From positions 1 through 7,983 of the forward strand of contig JADGGF010000192.1 of NCBI GenBank assembly GCA_019690055.1: a stretch of 7,983 bases of DNA, in the 5' to 3' direction. This document shows positions 1 to 6,003 of this stretch, piece after piece. Positions within the stretch are counted from its first letter, which is position 1. Every line of letters starts with the position of its first letter. The position numbers were made by a program, and so were the translations under genes. This DNA is from Micromonosporaceae bacterium (GTDB lineage Bacteria > Actinomycetota > Actinomycetes > Mycobacteriales > Micromonosporaceae). The notes below the pieces were generated by a model, which worked only from the letters and a program-made list of their open reading frames with translations, was not told the origin of the DNA and searched no databases.

Positions 1-774
1 TACGAGGTGGACGAGTTCGGCTTCGATCCCGAACTCACCGAGACCGTCTTCTACCCGCTGCTGCGGCTGCTCTACCGGCACTACTTCCGGGTCGAGGTGT
101 TCGGTGCGCACCACCTGCCTACCCACGGCCCGGTCCTGCTCGTCGCCAACCATTCCGGCACGGTCCCGGTCGATGCCCTGATGCTGTCGATAGCGGTGCA
201 CGATGAGACCCCGACCCGTCGGCACATGCGGCTGCTCGGGGCGGACCTGGTGTTTCGCATCCCGGTGCTCTCCGAGTTCGCGCGCAAGAGCGGCTCGACC
301 CTGGCCTGCAACCCGGACGCGGAGCGGCTGTTGCACGCGGGCGAGGTCGTGGGGGTGTTTCCCGAGGGGTTCAAGGGCATCGGCAAGCACTACCGCGACC
401 GGTACAAGCTGCAGCGGTTCGGCCGGGGTGGCTTCGTCTCCGCCGCGCTGCGCACGGGGACGCCGATCGTGCCGGTCTCCATCGTCGGCGCCGAGGAGAT
501 ATACCCGATCATCGGCTCGATCTCGCCGCTGGCGAAGGTGCTGGGCCTGCCGTACTTCCCCGTCACGCCGCTGTTCCCGTGGTTCGGGCCGCTCGGGATG
601 CTGCCGCTGCCCAGCAAGTGGCTGATCGAGTTCAGCGCGCCGATCCCCACCACGGGCCACGCCGACGACGCGGACGACCCGGTGGTCGTCTTCAACGTCG
701 CCGATCAGGTGCGGGAGACTATTCAGCAGACCCTTTACGCGCTTCTCGAGCGCCGCCCCGACCCGTTCTCGTGA
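1..774 (+). CDS. lysophospholipid acyltransferase family protein (PlsC-like), 5' end missing
   Basis: Membrane-associated glycerolipid acyltransferase, expected to move an acyl group onto a lysophospholipid or lysophosphatidate-like acceptor; the true substrate is unknown. Seen: an NHSG block followed by PVD near residue 50 of the visible protein (the catalytic His motif, here His-X6-Asp rather than the textbook His-X4-Asp), then FPEGFKG (counterpart of the FPEGT phosphate-binding motif), then RFGRGGFVSAALRTG and IVPVSIVGAEEIYP, all typical of the actinobacterial group that includes mycobacterial Rv0502. The frame is open to base 1 and reads Tyr-Glu before the GTG at 7. Related actinobacterial proteins carry a YEVDEFG sequence well inside a longer protein (Rv0502 is about 358 residues, here 257 or fewer are visible), so I treat the gene as cut by the window edge and GTG 7 as internal. 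Its last 56 bp overlap the end of the opposing phosphatase gene. Confidence 0.9.
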   Translation, partial: YEVDEFGFDPELTETVFYPLLRLLYRHYFRVEVFGAHHLPTHGPVLLVANHSGTVPVDALMLSIAVHDETPTRRHMRLLGADLVFRIPVLSEFARKSGSTLACNPDAERLLHAGEVVGVFPEGFKGIGKHYRDRYKLQRFGRGGFVSAALRTGTPIVPVSIVGAEEIYPIIGSISPLAKVLGLPYFPVTPLFPWFGPLGMLPLPSKWLIEFSAPIPTTGHADDADDPVVVFNVADQVRETIQQTLYALLERRPDPFS

Positions 775-1663
775 CACCGCGCTCGCTGACGCCGCGCTCG
801 CCACGACGGCTGACGGCGACGGCGGCCGCGACGGCGCCCGCGATCACCCCGGCGCCCAGGGCAGCCGGAGCAGCGATCTTGACGGCCCGGCGGCCGGTGC
901 GGAAGTCGCGAATCTCCCAGCCGCGCTCGGCCGCCACCTTGCGGAGTGCGGAGTCGGGGTTGACCGCGACCGCGCGGCCGACCGCGGAGAGCATCGGAAG
1001 GTCGTTGATCGAGTCGCTGTACGCCGCGCAGCGGGCCAGGTCCAGCCCTTCCTGCTCGGCGAGGTCGGTGATCGCGGCCGCCTTGGCCGGGCCGTGCATG
1101 AGCCCGTCGACCAGACGCCCGGTGTACACGCCGTCGCGCGCCTCGGCGACTGTACCGATCGCGCCGGTGAGGCCGAGCCGTGTCGCGATGACCGCGCCGA
1201 CCTCGACCGGGGCGGCGGTGACCAGCCACACACGTTGGCCGGCCTCGATGTGGACCCGGGCGAGCGCGTGGGTCCCGGCCCAGATGCGCTCGGCCATGAG
1301 CTCGTCGAAGATCTCCTCAGCCAGGTCGCGCAGTTGGTCGACCGGCTTGCCGGCGACGAAGGAGAGCGCCAGCTCCCGGGCCTGGGCCATGTGGCCGTCG
1401 TGTTCGGCGGCGGTGACCCGGAAGCGGAGTTGCTGGATTCCGAACCGGAGCAGGTCGCGGGTGGTGAAGTACCGGCGCGAGGCGAGGCCCCGGGCCAAAT
1501 AGTAGATCGCCGCTCCCTGCAGCATCGTGTTGTCGAGGTCGAAGAACCCGGCCGCCGTGGTGTCGGGGGCCGGGGCGGCGGCCGGCTGCAGATCCGCGAC
1601 GGCGTAGTCCACGCCGCCGCCGGTCGCGACCTCCGTCCGTGCCCTGCGCCGTGTGAGCCGCAC
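719..1663 (-). CDS. HAD-IB family phosphatase, SerB-like, with C-terminal membrane anchor
   Basis: HAD-superfamily phosphomonoesterase of the SerB/HAD-IB type, homologous to what mycobacteria call SerB1; phosphoserine as substrate is unproven. The protein is 314 residues from GTG 1663. Seen: motif I DLDNT (Asp42 nucleophile, Asp44 acid/base), motif II Thr149 in VWLVTAAP, motif III Lys194 in HGPAKAAA, motif IV SDSINDLP (Asp217, Asp221), so the active site is intact. Residues about 261-284 form a hydrophobic Ala/Val-rich segment after an Arg-rich stretch, suggesting a single membrane anchor with the catalytic domain in the cytoplasm. The remaining 30 residues are Arg/Gly-rich and are coded antisense to the acyltransferase. 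The frame is open much further upstream, but GTG 1663 has GGGAGG 9 nt before it and gives the usual RRRARTEVATGGGVDYAVADLQ start of this family. It lies 106 bp downstream of the anti-sigma gene on the same strand. Confidence 0.9.
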   Translation of the reverse strand: MRLTRRRARTEVATGGGVDYAVADLQPAAAPAPDTTAAGFFDLDNTMLQGAAIYYLARGLASRRYFTTRDLLRFGIQQLRFRVTAAEHDGHMAQARELALSFVAGKPVDQLRDLAEEIFDELMAERIWAGTHALARVHIEAGQRVWLVTAAPVEVGAVIATRLGLTGAIGTVAEARDGVYTGRLVDGLMHGPAKAAAITDLAEQEGLDLARCAAYSDSINDLPMLSAVGRAVAVNPDSALRKVAAERGWEIRDFRTGRRAVKIAAPAALGAGVIAGAVAAAVAVSRRGERGVSERGVTRTGRGGAREARKGSAE

Positions 1664-1672
1664 CCGAGTCAG

Positions 1673-1678
1673 CCTCCC
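1673..1678 (-). promoter_or_regulatory. ribosome binding site fixing the HAD-IB start
   Basis: GGGAGG on the minus strand, 9 nt before GTG 1663. It decides the start: the same frame is open to 1957, but that upstream part is Ser/Pro/Arg-rich and has no family resemblance. Confidence 0.7.
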
Positions 1679-1743
1679 GTCGCCTCCACGCCGACGTCGC
1701 CGCTCGGCGCACGCCGCTCCCGCTGCGTTCCGATCTCGGACCG

Positions 1744-1773
1744 AGCGTAGCGGTTGGGCGCAGGGCCGGTCAG
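1744..1773 (-). promoter_or_regulatory. possible promoter for the HAD-IB phosphatase gene
   Basis: On the minus strand CTGACC (1768-1773, 4 of 6 matches to TTGACA) is followed after 18 nt by TACGCT (1744-1749, a TANNNT -10). It overlaps the stop codon of the anti-sigma gene and would give a leader of about 75 nt. This would allow transcription of the phosphatase apart from the sigma/anti-sigma genes. Weak, based on consensus only. Confidence 0.25.
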
Positions 1774-2702
1774 CAGGCTGGCTTCGGGCCGTACCGATCG
1801 GCGCCGATAGCGGTACACCCGTTGGCGAGCGCGGCCCGCAGCTCGTTGGCGCGGGCCTCAACGGCGTCGACGAGGTCGAGGGAGGCGCGGACGGGGTCGT
1901 CGGGGAGGCGTACGGATGCGTGCAGCTCGAGCAGGCCGGGCCGCTGCTGGGCGACAAACGCGGCCACGGCGTCGATCAGGCTCACGTCTCCGCTCTCCAC
2001 GGCGGCCGAGAAGAGCAGGCGGGCGCCCTCGAGGACGTCGCGGTCCATCTCGGCGAGCACGGCGCCGACCTCCTCCGGAGCCACGTGGCGAGCCTCATTG
2101 AGGCGAGTGTGGGCGAAGTCCAGGTGCAACCGGCCCCGGGCGGCGTCCGACCCGGCCAGCATGAGCTGGGCCTGTTCCCCCGAGCGCTTCACCGAGTAGA
2201 GCGGGTCGCCCGGCAGTGCGCCACCACTGGCGGCCGACACGCCCGACAGCGCCAGCGCACCGGTGGCCAGGCCGATGAGGACAGCCAAGCGGCCGTGGCT
2301 GCGACGGGGCCGTACCTGGCGGACCACCTGGGTCTCGATGTCGGCGAGGTCGCGATTCCGTGCGTCGGCGGTGCGGTCGTCGGGTGCGCTCCGGGCGGCG
2401 GGGATGCTCCGAGCGGGGGTGCTGGGCGCCGCGAGCTGGTGGCGCGCGAACTCCGCCTGAAGACGGGCGTGCAGCTCCTCGCGGAACCGGTCGCGGACCG
2501 TGGGCTGCCGGACCCGTCCGAGCTGGTGGGCCAACTCGACCAGCGCCAACAGGTCACCGTCGTTGTCGGTGGGCCGGTGGTGGTGGCGCCCCGGGCCGGT
2601 CTCCTCCACCAGCATGGCGAACCGGTCCACGCGGGAGCGCGGCCGGATCCGCTGGCGGCCCGGCAACGGACCGGCTGCGGCGTCGCCAGTTCCGTCGCTC
2701 AT
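1770..2702 (-). CDS. rsbN: DUF5667 membrane protein, RsbN-like anti-sigma factor
   Basis: Predicted single-pass membrane anti-sigma factor for the sigma factor encoded just upstream. The protein has 310 residues. Residues 1-135 are charged and cytoplasmic, with a helical block about 50-90 (DLLALVELAHQLG, then RDRFREELHARLQAEF) of the kind that clamps sigma domains in RsbN. Residues 137-158 are one hydrophobic membrane segment, followed by the GGALPGDPLYSVKR signature at about 160-173 that opens the DUF5667 domain, then a helical extracytoplasmic part. Cys296 and the C-terminal residue Cys310 are the only cysteines and both lie outside the membrane, so a disulfide is possible. In Streptomyces rsbN follows bldN and its product holds BldN inactive; the same order here is the main support, since the anti-sigma part itself is too divergent to prove by eye. 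ATG 2702 has GGGAGG 8 nt upstream. The gap to the sigma gene is 125 bp. Confidence 0.8.
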   Translation of the reverse strand: MSDGTGDAAAGPLPGRQRIRPRSRVDRFAMLVEETGPGRHHHRPTDNDGDLLALVELAHQLGRVRQPTVRDRFREELHARLQAEFARHQLAAPSTPARSIPAARSAPDDRTADARNRDLADIETQVVRQVRPRRSHGRLAVLIGLATGALALSGVSAASGGALPGDPLYSVKRSGEQAQLMLAGSDAARGRLHLDFAHTRLNEARHVAPEEVGAVLAEMDRDVLEGARLLFSAAVESGDVSLIDAVAAFVAQQRPGLLELHASVRLPDDPVRASLDLVDAVEARANELRAALANGCTAIGADRYGPKPAC

Positions 2703-2710
2703 TCACGCCA

Positions 2711-2716
2711 CCTCCC
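2711..2716 (-). promoter_or_regulatory. ribosome binding site of the anti-sigma gene
   Basis: GGGAGG on the minus strand, 8 nt before ATG 2702; supports that start. An overlapping GTG (part of GTGAATG) is in another frame. Confidence 0.65.
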
Positions 2717-2827
2717 TCGTCGGGTAGAAACCGTTTTCGACGGCATCGGCCCGGCGATTCTCGTTCCCCTTGCGTAACGGTCCAGGCCCCCGGACGGTCG
2801 CGGCACGGGCGCGACCTGTGCCCACGG

Positions 2828-3976
2828 TCACGGCCGGAAGCCTTCCGGGAGCAGGCGGTGCAGGGCCCGGACGGCCCGGTACTGGAGGGCCTTGATGGCG
2901 CCTTCATTCTTGCCCATCGCCTGCGCGGTCTCGGCGACCGAGAACCCGTGCAGGAAGCGCAGCACGATGCATTCCCGCTGCTCCGGGTTGAGGCGCTGGA
3001 CGGCGCCCAGCAGCGTGACGTTCGTGATGTGGTCGACGACCGCCAGTTCCGGGCTGCCCTCGGGGCCGTGGTCCTCGTCATCTGCCTCGAGCACGTCGCC
3101 GGTGGGCACCTCGAAGCGGTAGCGGCCCGACTTGAAGTGGTCGGCGACGAGGTTGCGGGCGATCGTGATGAGCCAGGCGCCGATGTCCCTACCCTGCCAG
3201 GTGACGCCGCCGATGCGCTTGAGCGCCCGCAGGAACGTCTCGGCGGTCAGGTCCTCGGCGACCTGACGGTTGGTCACCCTGAAGTAGATAAACCTGAATA
3301 CAACATCCAGGTACCGGTGGTAGATCTGGGCGAACGCGTCGGCGTCCCCGGCCTGGGCCCGCTCGACCAGCGCCCAGACCTCGGCCGCGGCGTCGCCGGC
3401 GGCGGGCCGGGCCGGGCGCGCTGCGGGCTCGTCCTGTTCCCGCTCGGCCGTCGAGGTGTCGCGGTCGACCACGCCGTAGTCCGGCTGGGTGGGCACGGCA
3501 CGGGGCGCCTGCCCGTTGAGGGAGCCCGCCCCCGGCGGCGGCGACGGCAGAGGTGCGAGCTCGACGGTCTCCTCGCGCGCCGACGGGATCGCGGACAGCG
3601 TCGCCGCCTGCAGCGGCCGGGTTGGGCCGGTCGACCAGGGCATGGGGTTGCGTGGTCGGCCGTCGCGGTGGCGCTGATTCGTCCGGACGCCCTCGGCGGT
3701 GTCGGTGTCCGCTCGCCGGCGAAGCGCGTCCTCGTCATTGCGTCGTGCTGCCCGTTCGCCGCGACGGTTGGTCCGAGTTGATCCGGCGGACAAGCGCGCC
3801 CGCCTCTCCGACGCGACGTGGCTCGCTTCGTCCGTGCTCGCCGGTGCGGTCCAGGCGGTGTCCTCACCGACGGTCGCTCGCGTCGCCCGGCCCGCCATGC
3901 CGTCGCCGGGTGCGTCGTACCGGGTCACCGTTCCGGTCCCGTCAGTCGGGTGGTCAGGACCAGTGGGCATGAACAC
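2828..3976 (-). CDS. bldN: BldN-family ECF RNA polymerase sigma factor with long N-terminal extension
   Basis: Directs RNA polymerase to developmental promoters; in Streptomyces BldN drives aerial-surface (chaplin/rodlin) genes. The protein is 382 residues from GTG 3976. Sigma region 2 spans about 199-282: ALVERAQAGDADAF, YRYL-like core, EDLTAETFLRALKRI, TWQGRD (about 259-264) and WLITIARNLVADHFK. Region 4 spans about 329-376 and contains LNPEQRECIVLRFLHG, SVAETAQAMGKNEGAIK and LQYRAVRALHRLLPE. These strings are close to Streptomyces BldN as I know it. About 198 residues of Arg/Thr/Pro/Asp-rich, probably disordered sequence precede the sigma core; S. coelicolor BldN is made as a pro-protein with an 86-residue extension. 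Start choice: GGAGGAGG lies 10 nt before GTG 3976 and 16 nt before in-frame ATG 3970. In-frame ATG 3643 (residue 112) lacks a Shine-Dalgarno but would give an extension of about 87 residues. The anti-sigma gene follows after 125 bp. Confidence 0.93.
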   Translation of the reverse strand: MFMPTGPDHPTDGTGTVTRYDAPGDGMAGRATRATVGEDTAWTAPASTDEASHVASERRARLSAGSTRTNRRGERAARRNDEDALRRRADTDTAEGVRTNQRHRDGRPRNPMPWSTGPTRPLQAATLSAIPSAREETVELAPLPSPPPGAGSLNGQAPRAVPTQPDYGVVDRDTSTAEREQDEPAARPARPAAGDAAAEVWALVERAQAGDADAFAQIYHRYLDVVFRFIYFRVTNRQVAEDLTAETFLRALKRIGGVTWQGRDIGAWLITIARNLVADHFKSGRYRFEVPTGDVLEADDEDHGPEGSPELAVVDHITNVTLLGAVQRLNPEQRECIVLRFLHGFSVAETAQAMGKNEGAIKALQYRAVRALHRLLPEGFRP

Positions 3977-3981
3977 GGCAC
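3925..3981 (-). other. possible short leader ORF overlapping the sigma gene start
   Basis: From GTG 3981, 5 nt after GGAGGAGG, a frame of 18 codons ends at TGA 3925-3927. It would read MPCSCPLVLTTRLTGPER and contains two cysteines. It runs in a different frame inside the 5' end of the sigma CDS. Support is only the favourable spacing to the Shine-Dalgarno; no homology is known to me. Confidence 0.15.
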
Positions 3982-3986
3982 TATGG

Positions 3987-3994
3987 CCTCCTCC
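3987..3994 (-). promoter_or_regulatory. strong Shine-Dalgarno of the sigma gene
   Basis: GGAGGAGG on the minus strand, the strongest ribosome-binding sequence in the window. It is 10 nt from in-frame GTG 3976, 16 nt from in-frame ATG 3970, and 5 nt from an out-of-frame GTG at 3981 that opens an 18-codon frame. Confidence 0.65.
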
Positions 3995-4011
3995 GGTATG
4001 AGGGGTATGAG
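3995..4011. repeat. 9-bp-period tandem repeat next to the sigma gene ribosome site
   Basis: GGTATGAG occurs at 3995-4002 and 4004-4011 on the plus strand. On the minus strand this is CTCATACC twice, directly upstream of GGAGGAGG, so it would lie in the 5' leader of the sigma mRNA or in its promoter region. No known factor recognised. Confidence 0.4.
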
Positions 4012-4155
4012 TCGCCCAAAACGGATTTGTCGTTCTGAGCAGCATACGGGCGACATGCGGCCGGGTGGGGGCGTTACAGCGGCCAAGACCGGATTCTTTG
4101 GTGACTCGTAGCCGACGCAGCGGACACGGTGTGCGATGTGCTGTCGGAGCGGGCA

Positions 4156-4202
4156 TCCGTGGGACGATCCGCTGTTGGCCCGGACCCTCCGTGGGACACT
4201 CC
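4156..4202. repeat. pair of 15-bp direct repeats, 32 bp apart, between sigma and glutaredoxin genes
   Basis: TCCGTGGGACGATCC (4156-4170) and TCCGTGGGACACTCC (4188-4202) match at 13 of 15 positions, including ten identical leading bases. The 32-bp start-to-start distance is about three helical turns, so both copies face the same side of the DNA, as expected for a dimeric or cooperative DNA-binding protein. They lie 67-113 bp before the glutaredoxin GTG and 180-226 bp before the sigma start. Confidence 0.5.
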
Positions 4203-4268
4203 TGCCGTGTTCAACGCAACCGGTGCGCTGCGGGTGACCGGCCCGCGTCCCGGCCGTGAGGAGGCGCG

Positions 4269-4544
4269 GTGAGCGAGTCCGCCCCGGCCCGGATCACGGT
4301 GATCAGCCGGGTGAACTGTCACCTGTGCGAGGTGGCCAAGCAGGCCGTCGACCGCGTGGCCGCCGAGGTCGGGGTGGCCTGGACCGAGGTCGACGTCGAC
4401 GCCGACCCGGAGCTGCTGGCGGAGTACTCGGATCTGGTTCCGGTGATCCTCATCGATGGCCGCGTGCACGACTACTGGCGGGTGGATGAGACCCGGCTAC
4501 GTCAGGCGCTGGCCGCCGACCCCGGCGCCGCCCCCTGGCTGTGA
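4269..4544 (+). CDS. glutaredoxin-like thiol-disulfide protein
   Basis: Small cytoplasmic thioredoxin-fold protein of 91 residues, homologous to mycobacterial Rv0508. Seen: beta strand ITVISR, then Cys17-His-Leu-Cys20 (the CXXC redox site) at the head of a helix, a second strand WTEVDVDAD, and LVPVILIDG with Pro58 in the position of the thioredoxin-fold cis-proline. The ending HDYWRVDETRLRQAL is characteristic of this glutaredoxin-like (DUF836-type) group. Redox partner and substrate are unknown. GTG 4269 has GAGGAGG at 4258-4264, 4 nt upstream, which is slightly close but strong; a GTG at 4256 is in another frame. It is divergent from the sigma gene. In related genomes this gene sits next to rex or hemA; here another HAD gene and a two-component system come first. 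Confidence 0.9.
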   Translation: MSESAPARITVISRVNCHLCEVAKQAVDRVAAEVGVAWTEVDVDADPELLAEYSDLVPVILIDGRVHDYWRVDETRLRQALAADPGAAPWL

Positions 4545-4565
4545 TGTGCGGCAGCGAGATCGCGG

Positions 4566-4590
4566 CCCGAGGCCCGGGCGAGCGCCAGCG
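4566..4590. repeat. intergenic 25-bp repeat, copy 1
   Basis: Begins CCCGAGGCCCG and ends GCGAGCGCCAGCG. It matches the copy at 5321-5345 at 24 of 25 positions, the only difference being G/T at position 12. It lies 21 bp after the glutaredoxin stop. In this copy GCCCG-AGGCC-CGGGC (4565-4579) can form a perfect 5-bp stem. No U-tract follows, so it is not a standard terminator. Confidence 0.6.
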
Positions 4591-4619
4591 CATCTGTAGG
4601 AGCGCGCCCGGCCACCTCG

Positions 4620-4625
4620 TATGGT
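4620..4625 (+). promoter_or_regulatory. possible -10 element for a leaderless HAD transcript
   Basis: TATGGT fits TANNNT and ends 7 nt before GTG 4633, the spacing seen in leaderless actinobacterial genes. No convincing -35 is present. The alternative start ATG 4621 lies inside this element. Confidence 0.3.
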
Positions 4626-4632
4626 CGATGCC

Positions 4633-5292
4633 GTGGCTCACCTTGTCTGGGACTGGAATGGCACGCTGCTCGACGACCTCGCCCTGGTCGTGACAGCGAC
4701 CAATGCATCTCTCGCCAGCATCGGGGGTCCGTCGGTGACGGCCGACGAGCACCGGCGTGACTTCCGCCGCCCGGTCTGGGCGTACTACGAGTACGTGCTC
4801 GGGCGCAGCCTGACGCGGGAGGAGTTCGCGGCGCTCGACCGGGTCTTCCACGACGCGTACCGCCGCGGTCTGGCCGACACCGCCCTCGCCGCCGACGCGC
4901 GCGACGCGATGGCCGCCTGGACCGGTACGCAATCGTTGCTCTCGATGTGGTTCCACCATGAGCTGGTGCCGCTGGTCACCTCGCACGGGCTGCACACCCA
5001 ACTGTTGCGTGTGGACGGTCTCCGCGACCGCCTTGGTGGTGGCTCCAAGGCGCCGTACCTGCGGGCGCATCTCGACGCGCTCGGCCTCAAGGGGTCCGAC
5101 TGCGTCCTCATCGGCGACTCGATCGACGACGCGCACGCCGCACAGGAGGTCGGGGCGGGCATCATCCTGTACGCCGGCGGGTTCACCGATCCCGAGCGCC
5201 TGCGCGCCACCGGCGTCCCCGTCGCCCACACGCTCCTGGAAGCCGTCACCCTCGCCGCCGCCGGGGCCGAGGCCGCCCAAGCCGACCGGTGA
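4633..5292 (+). CDS. HAD family hydrolase with DWNGT motif I
   Basis: Haloacid-dehalogenase-fold phosphatase, similar in overall plan to phosphoglycolate phosphatases; substrate unknown. The protein is 219 residues from GTG 4633. Seen: motif I DWNGTLLDD with nucleophile Asp7 but Asn9 where most HAD phosphatases have the acid/base Asp, a helical cap about 20-95, motif II Ser101 in TQSLLSMW, motif III Lys139 in GGSKAPYL, and motif IV LIGDSIDDAHAA (Asp162, Asp166). All other catalytic residues are present; I recall DWNGT as a recurring variant in actinobacterial HAD proteins, so it is probably a subfamily trait rather than decay. Start: neither ATG 4621 nor GTG 4633 has a nearby Shine-Dalgarno. 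GTG 4633 is preferred because of a -10-like TATGGT 7 nt upstream and because it gives the usual short AHLVWDWNGT start; ATG 4621 would add four residues. It is converging with the response regulator gene, 66 bp away. Confidence 0.9.
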   Translation: MAHLVWDWNGTLLDDLALVVTATNASLASIGGPSVTADEHRRDFRRPVWAYYEYVLGRSLTREEFAALDRVFHDAYRRGLADTALAADARDAMAAWTGTQSLLSMWFHHELVPLVTSHGLHTQLLRVDGLRDRLGGGSKAPYLRAHLDALGLKGSDCVLIGDSIDDAHAAQEVGAGIILYAGGFTDPERLRATGVPVAHTLLEAVTLAAAGAEAAQADR

Positions 5293-5320
5293 GGCCGGCG
5301 AGAAGGCCACGCGCCAAGGG

Positions 5321-5345
5321 CCCGAGGCCCGTGCGAGCGCCAGCG
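5321..5345. repeat. intergenic 25-bp repeat, copy 2
   Basis: Second copy of the 4566-4590 element (24 of 25 identical), 28 bp after the HAD stop and 13 bp before the response regulator stop. It lies in the 66-bp gap between converging genes. The stem possible in copy 1 has one mismatch here. Confidence 0.6.
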
Positions 5346-5358
5346 AGCACCAGGGTTG

Positions 5359-6003
5359 TCAGCTGCGGAGGAAGGTGAGGACGGCCAGCACGCGGCGGTT
5401 GGTGTCCTCGTCGGGGGGTAGGGACAGCTTGGCGAAGATGTTCGCCACGTGCTTCTCGACGGCGCCCTCGGTGATGACGAGCGTGCGGGCGATCGCGGTA
5501 TTCGATCGGCCCTCGGCCATGAGCGCCAGGACCTCCCGCTCGCGGGGAGTCAGGGCCGCCAGTGGATCGTGGACCCGGCGACGTACCAGCAACTGGGCCA
5601 CCACCTCGGGGTCGAGCACGGTGCCGCCTGCGGCGACGCGGTGCAGCGCATCGGAGAACTCGGCGATGTCGGCCACCCGGTCCTTGAGCAGGTAGCCGAC
5701 CGCGCCGCGTCGGTCGGCGAGCAGATCGTCGGCGTACGAGACCTCGACGTACTGCGACAGGACCAGGATGGGCGCGCCCGGCCAGGCGTGCCGGATCGAC
5801 ACCGCGGCCCGCAGTCCCTCGTCCGTGTGGGTCGGCGGCATTCGTACGTCCACGATGGACACATCCGGCCGCAGGGACAGCGCCGAGGAGACCAGGGACG
5901 GGCCGTCGCCCACCACCGCAACGACGTCGTGGCCCTGCTCGGTGAGCAGACGGACCAGCCCTTCGCGCAGCAGAACGGCGTCGTCGGCGAGCAGGACCCT
6001 CAT
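5359..6003 (-). CDS. NarL/LuxR-family response regulator
   Basis: Cytoplasmic DNA-binding response regulator of 214 residues, partner of the histidine kinase encoded just upstream. Receiver domain about 1-120: acidic pair Asp7/Asp8, phosphoacceptor Asp52 in VSIVDVRMPP, switch Ser83 in LVLSQYVE and Lys107 in YLLKDRV. LuxR-type helix-turn-helix about 150-205: LTPREREVLALMAEGRSN, then TEGAVEKHVANIFAKL. The ATG at 6003 overlaps the kinase stop as ATGA, showing translational coupling in one operon. A likely binding site is the perfect palindrome at 7516-7533 upstream of the kinase gene (inference). The signal and regulon are unknown. Confidence 0.95.
   Translation of the reverse strand: MRVLLADDAVLLREGLVRLLTEQGHDVVAVVGDGPSLVSSALSLRPDVSIVDVRMPPTHTDEGLRAAVSIRHAWPGAPILVLSQYVEVSYADDLLADRRGAVGYLLKDRVADIAEFSDALHRVAAGGTVLDPEVVAQLLVRRRVHDPLAALTPREREVLALMAEGRSNTAIARTLVITEGAVEKHVANIFAKLSLPPDEDTNRRVLAVLTFLRS

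Noticed and set aside
1664..1957. Upstream extension of the HAD-IB phosphatase frame
   Set aside because: Ser/Pro/Arg-rich, overlaps the anti-sigma gene, and a good ribosome site exists at GTG 1663.
2727..2738. AT-rich near-palindrome GAAACCGTTTTC before the anti-sigma gene as an operator
   Set aside because: Only a 4-bp perfect arm with central mismatches; no known site recognised and no second copy.
2834..2848. CCGGAAG-C-CTTCCGG inverted repeat at the end of the sigma gene as a terminator
   Set aside because: It lies inside the last codons, has almost no loop and no U-tract, and the anti-sigma gene follows in the same direction.
1653..3781. Long open frames on the plus strand opposite the anti-sigma and sigma genes
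   Set aside because: They are frame shadows of GC-rich coding DNA: Arg/Gly/Ala-rich products, no recognisable motifs, and fully covered by minus-strand genes with clear families.
4450..5310. 286-codon minus-strand frame opposite the glutaredoxin and HAD genes
   Set aside because: It is antisense to two well-supported genes, has no family resemblance and no ribosome site; a shadow of codon bias.
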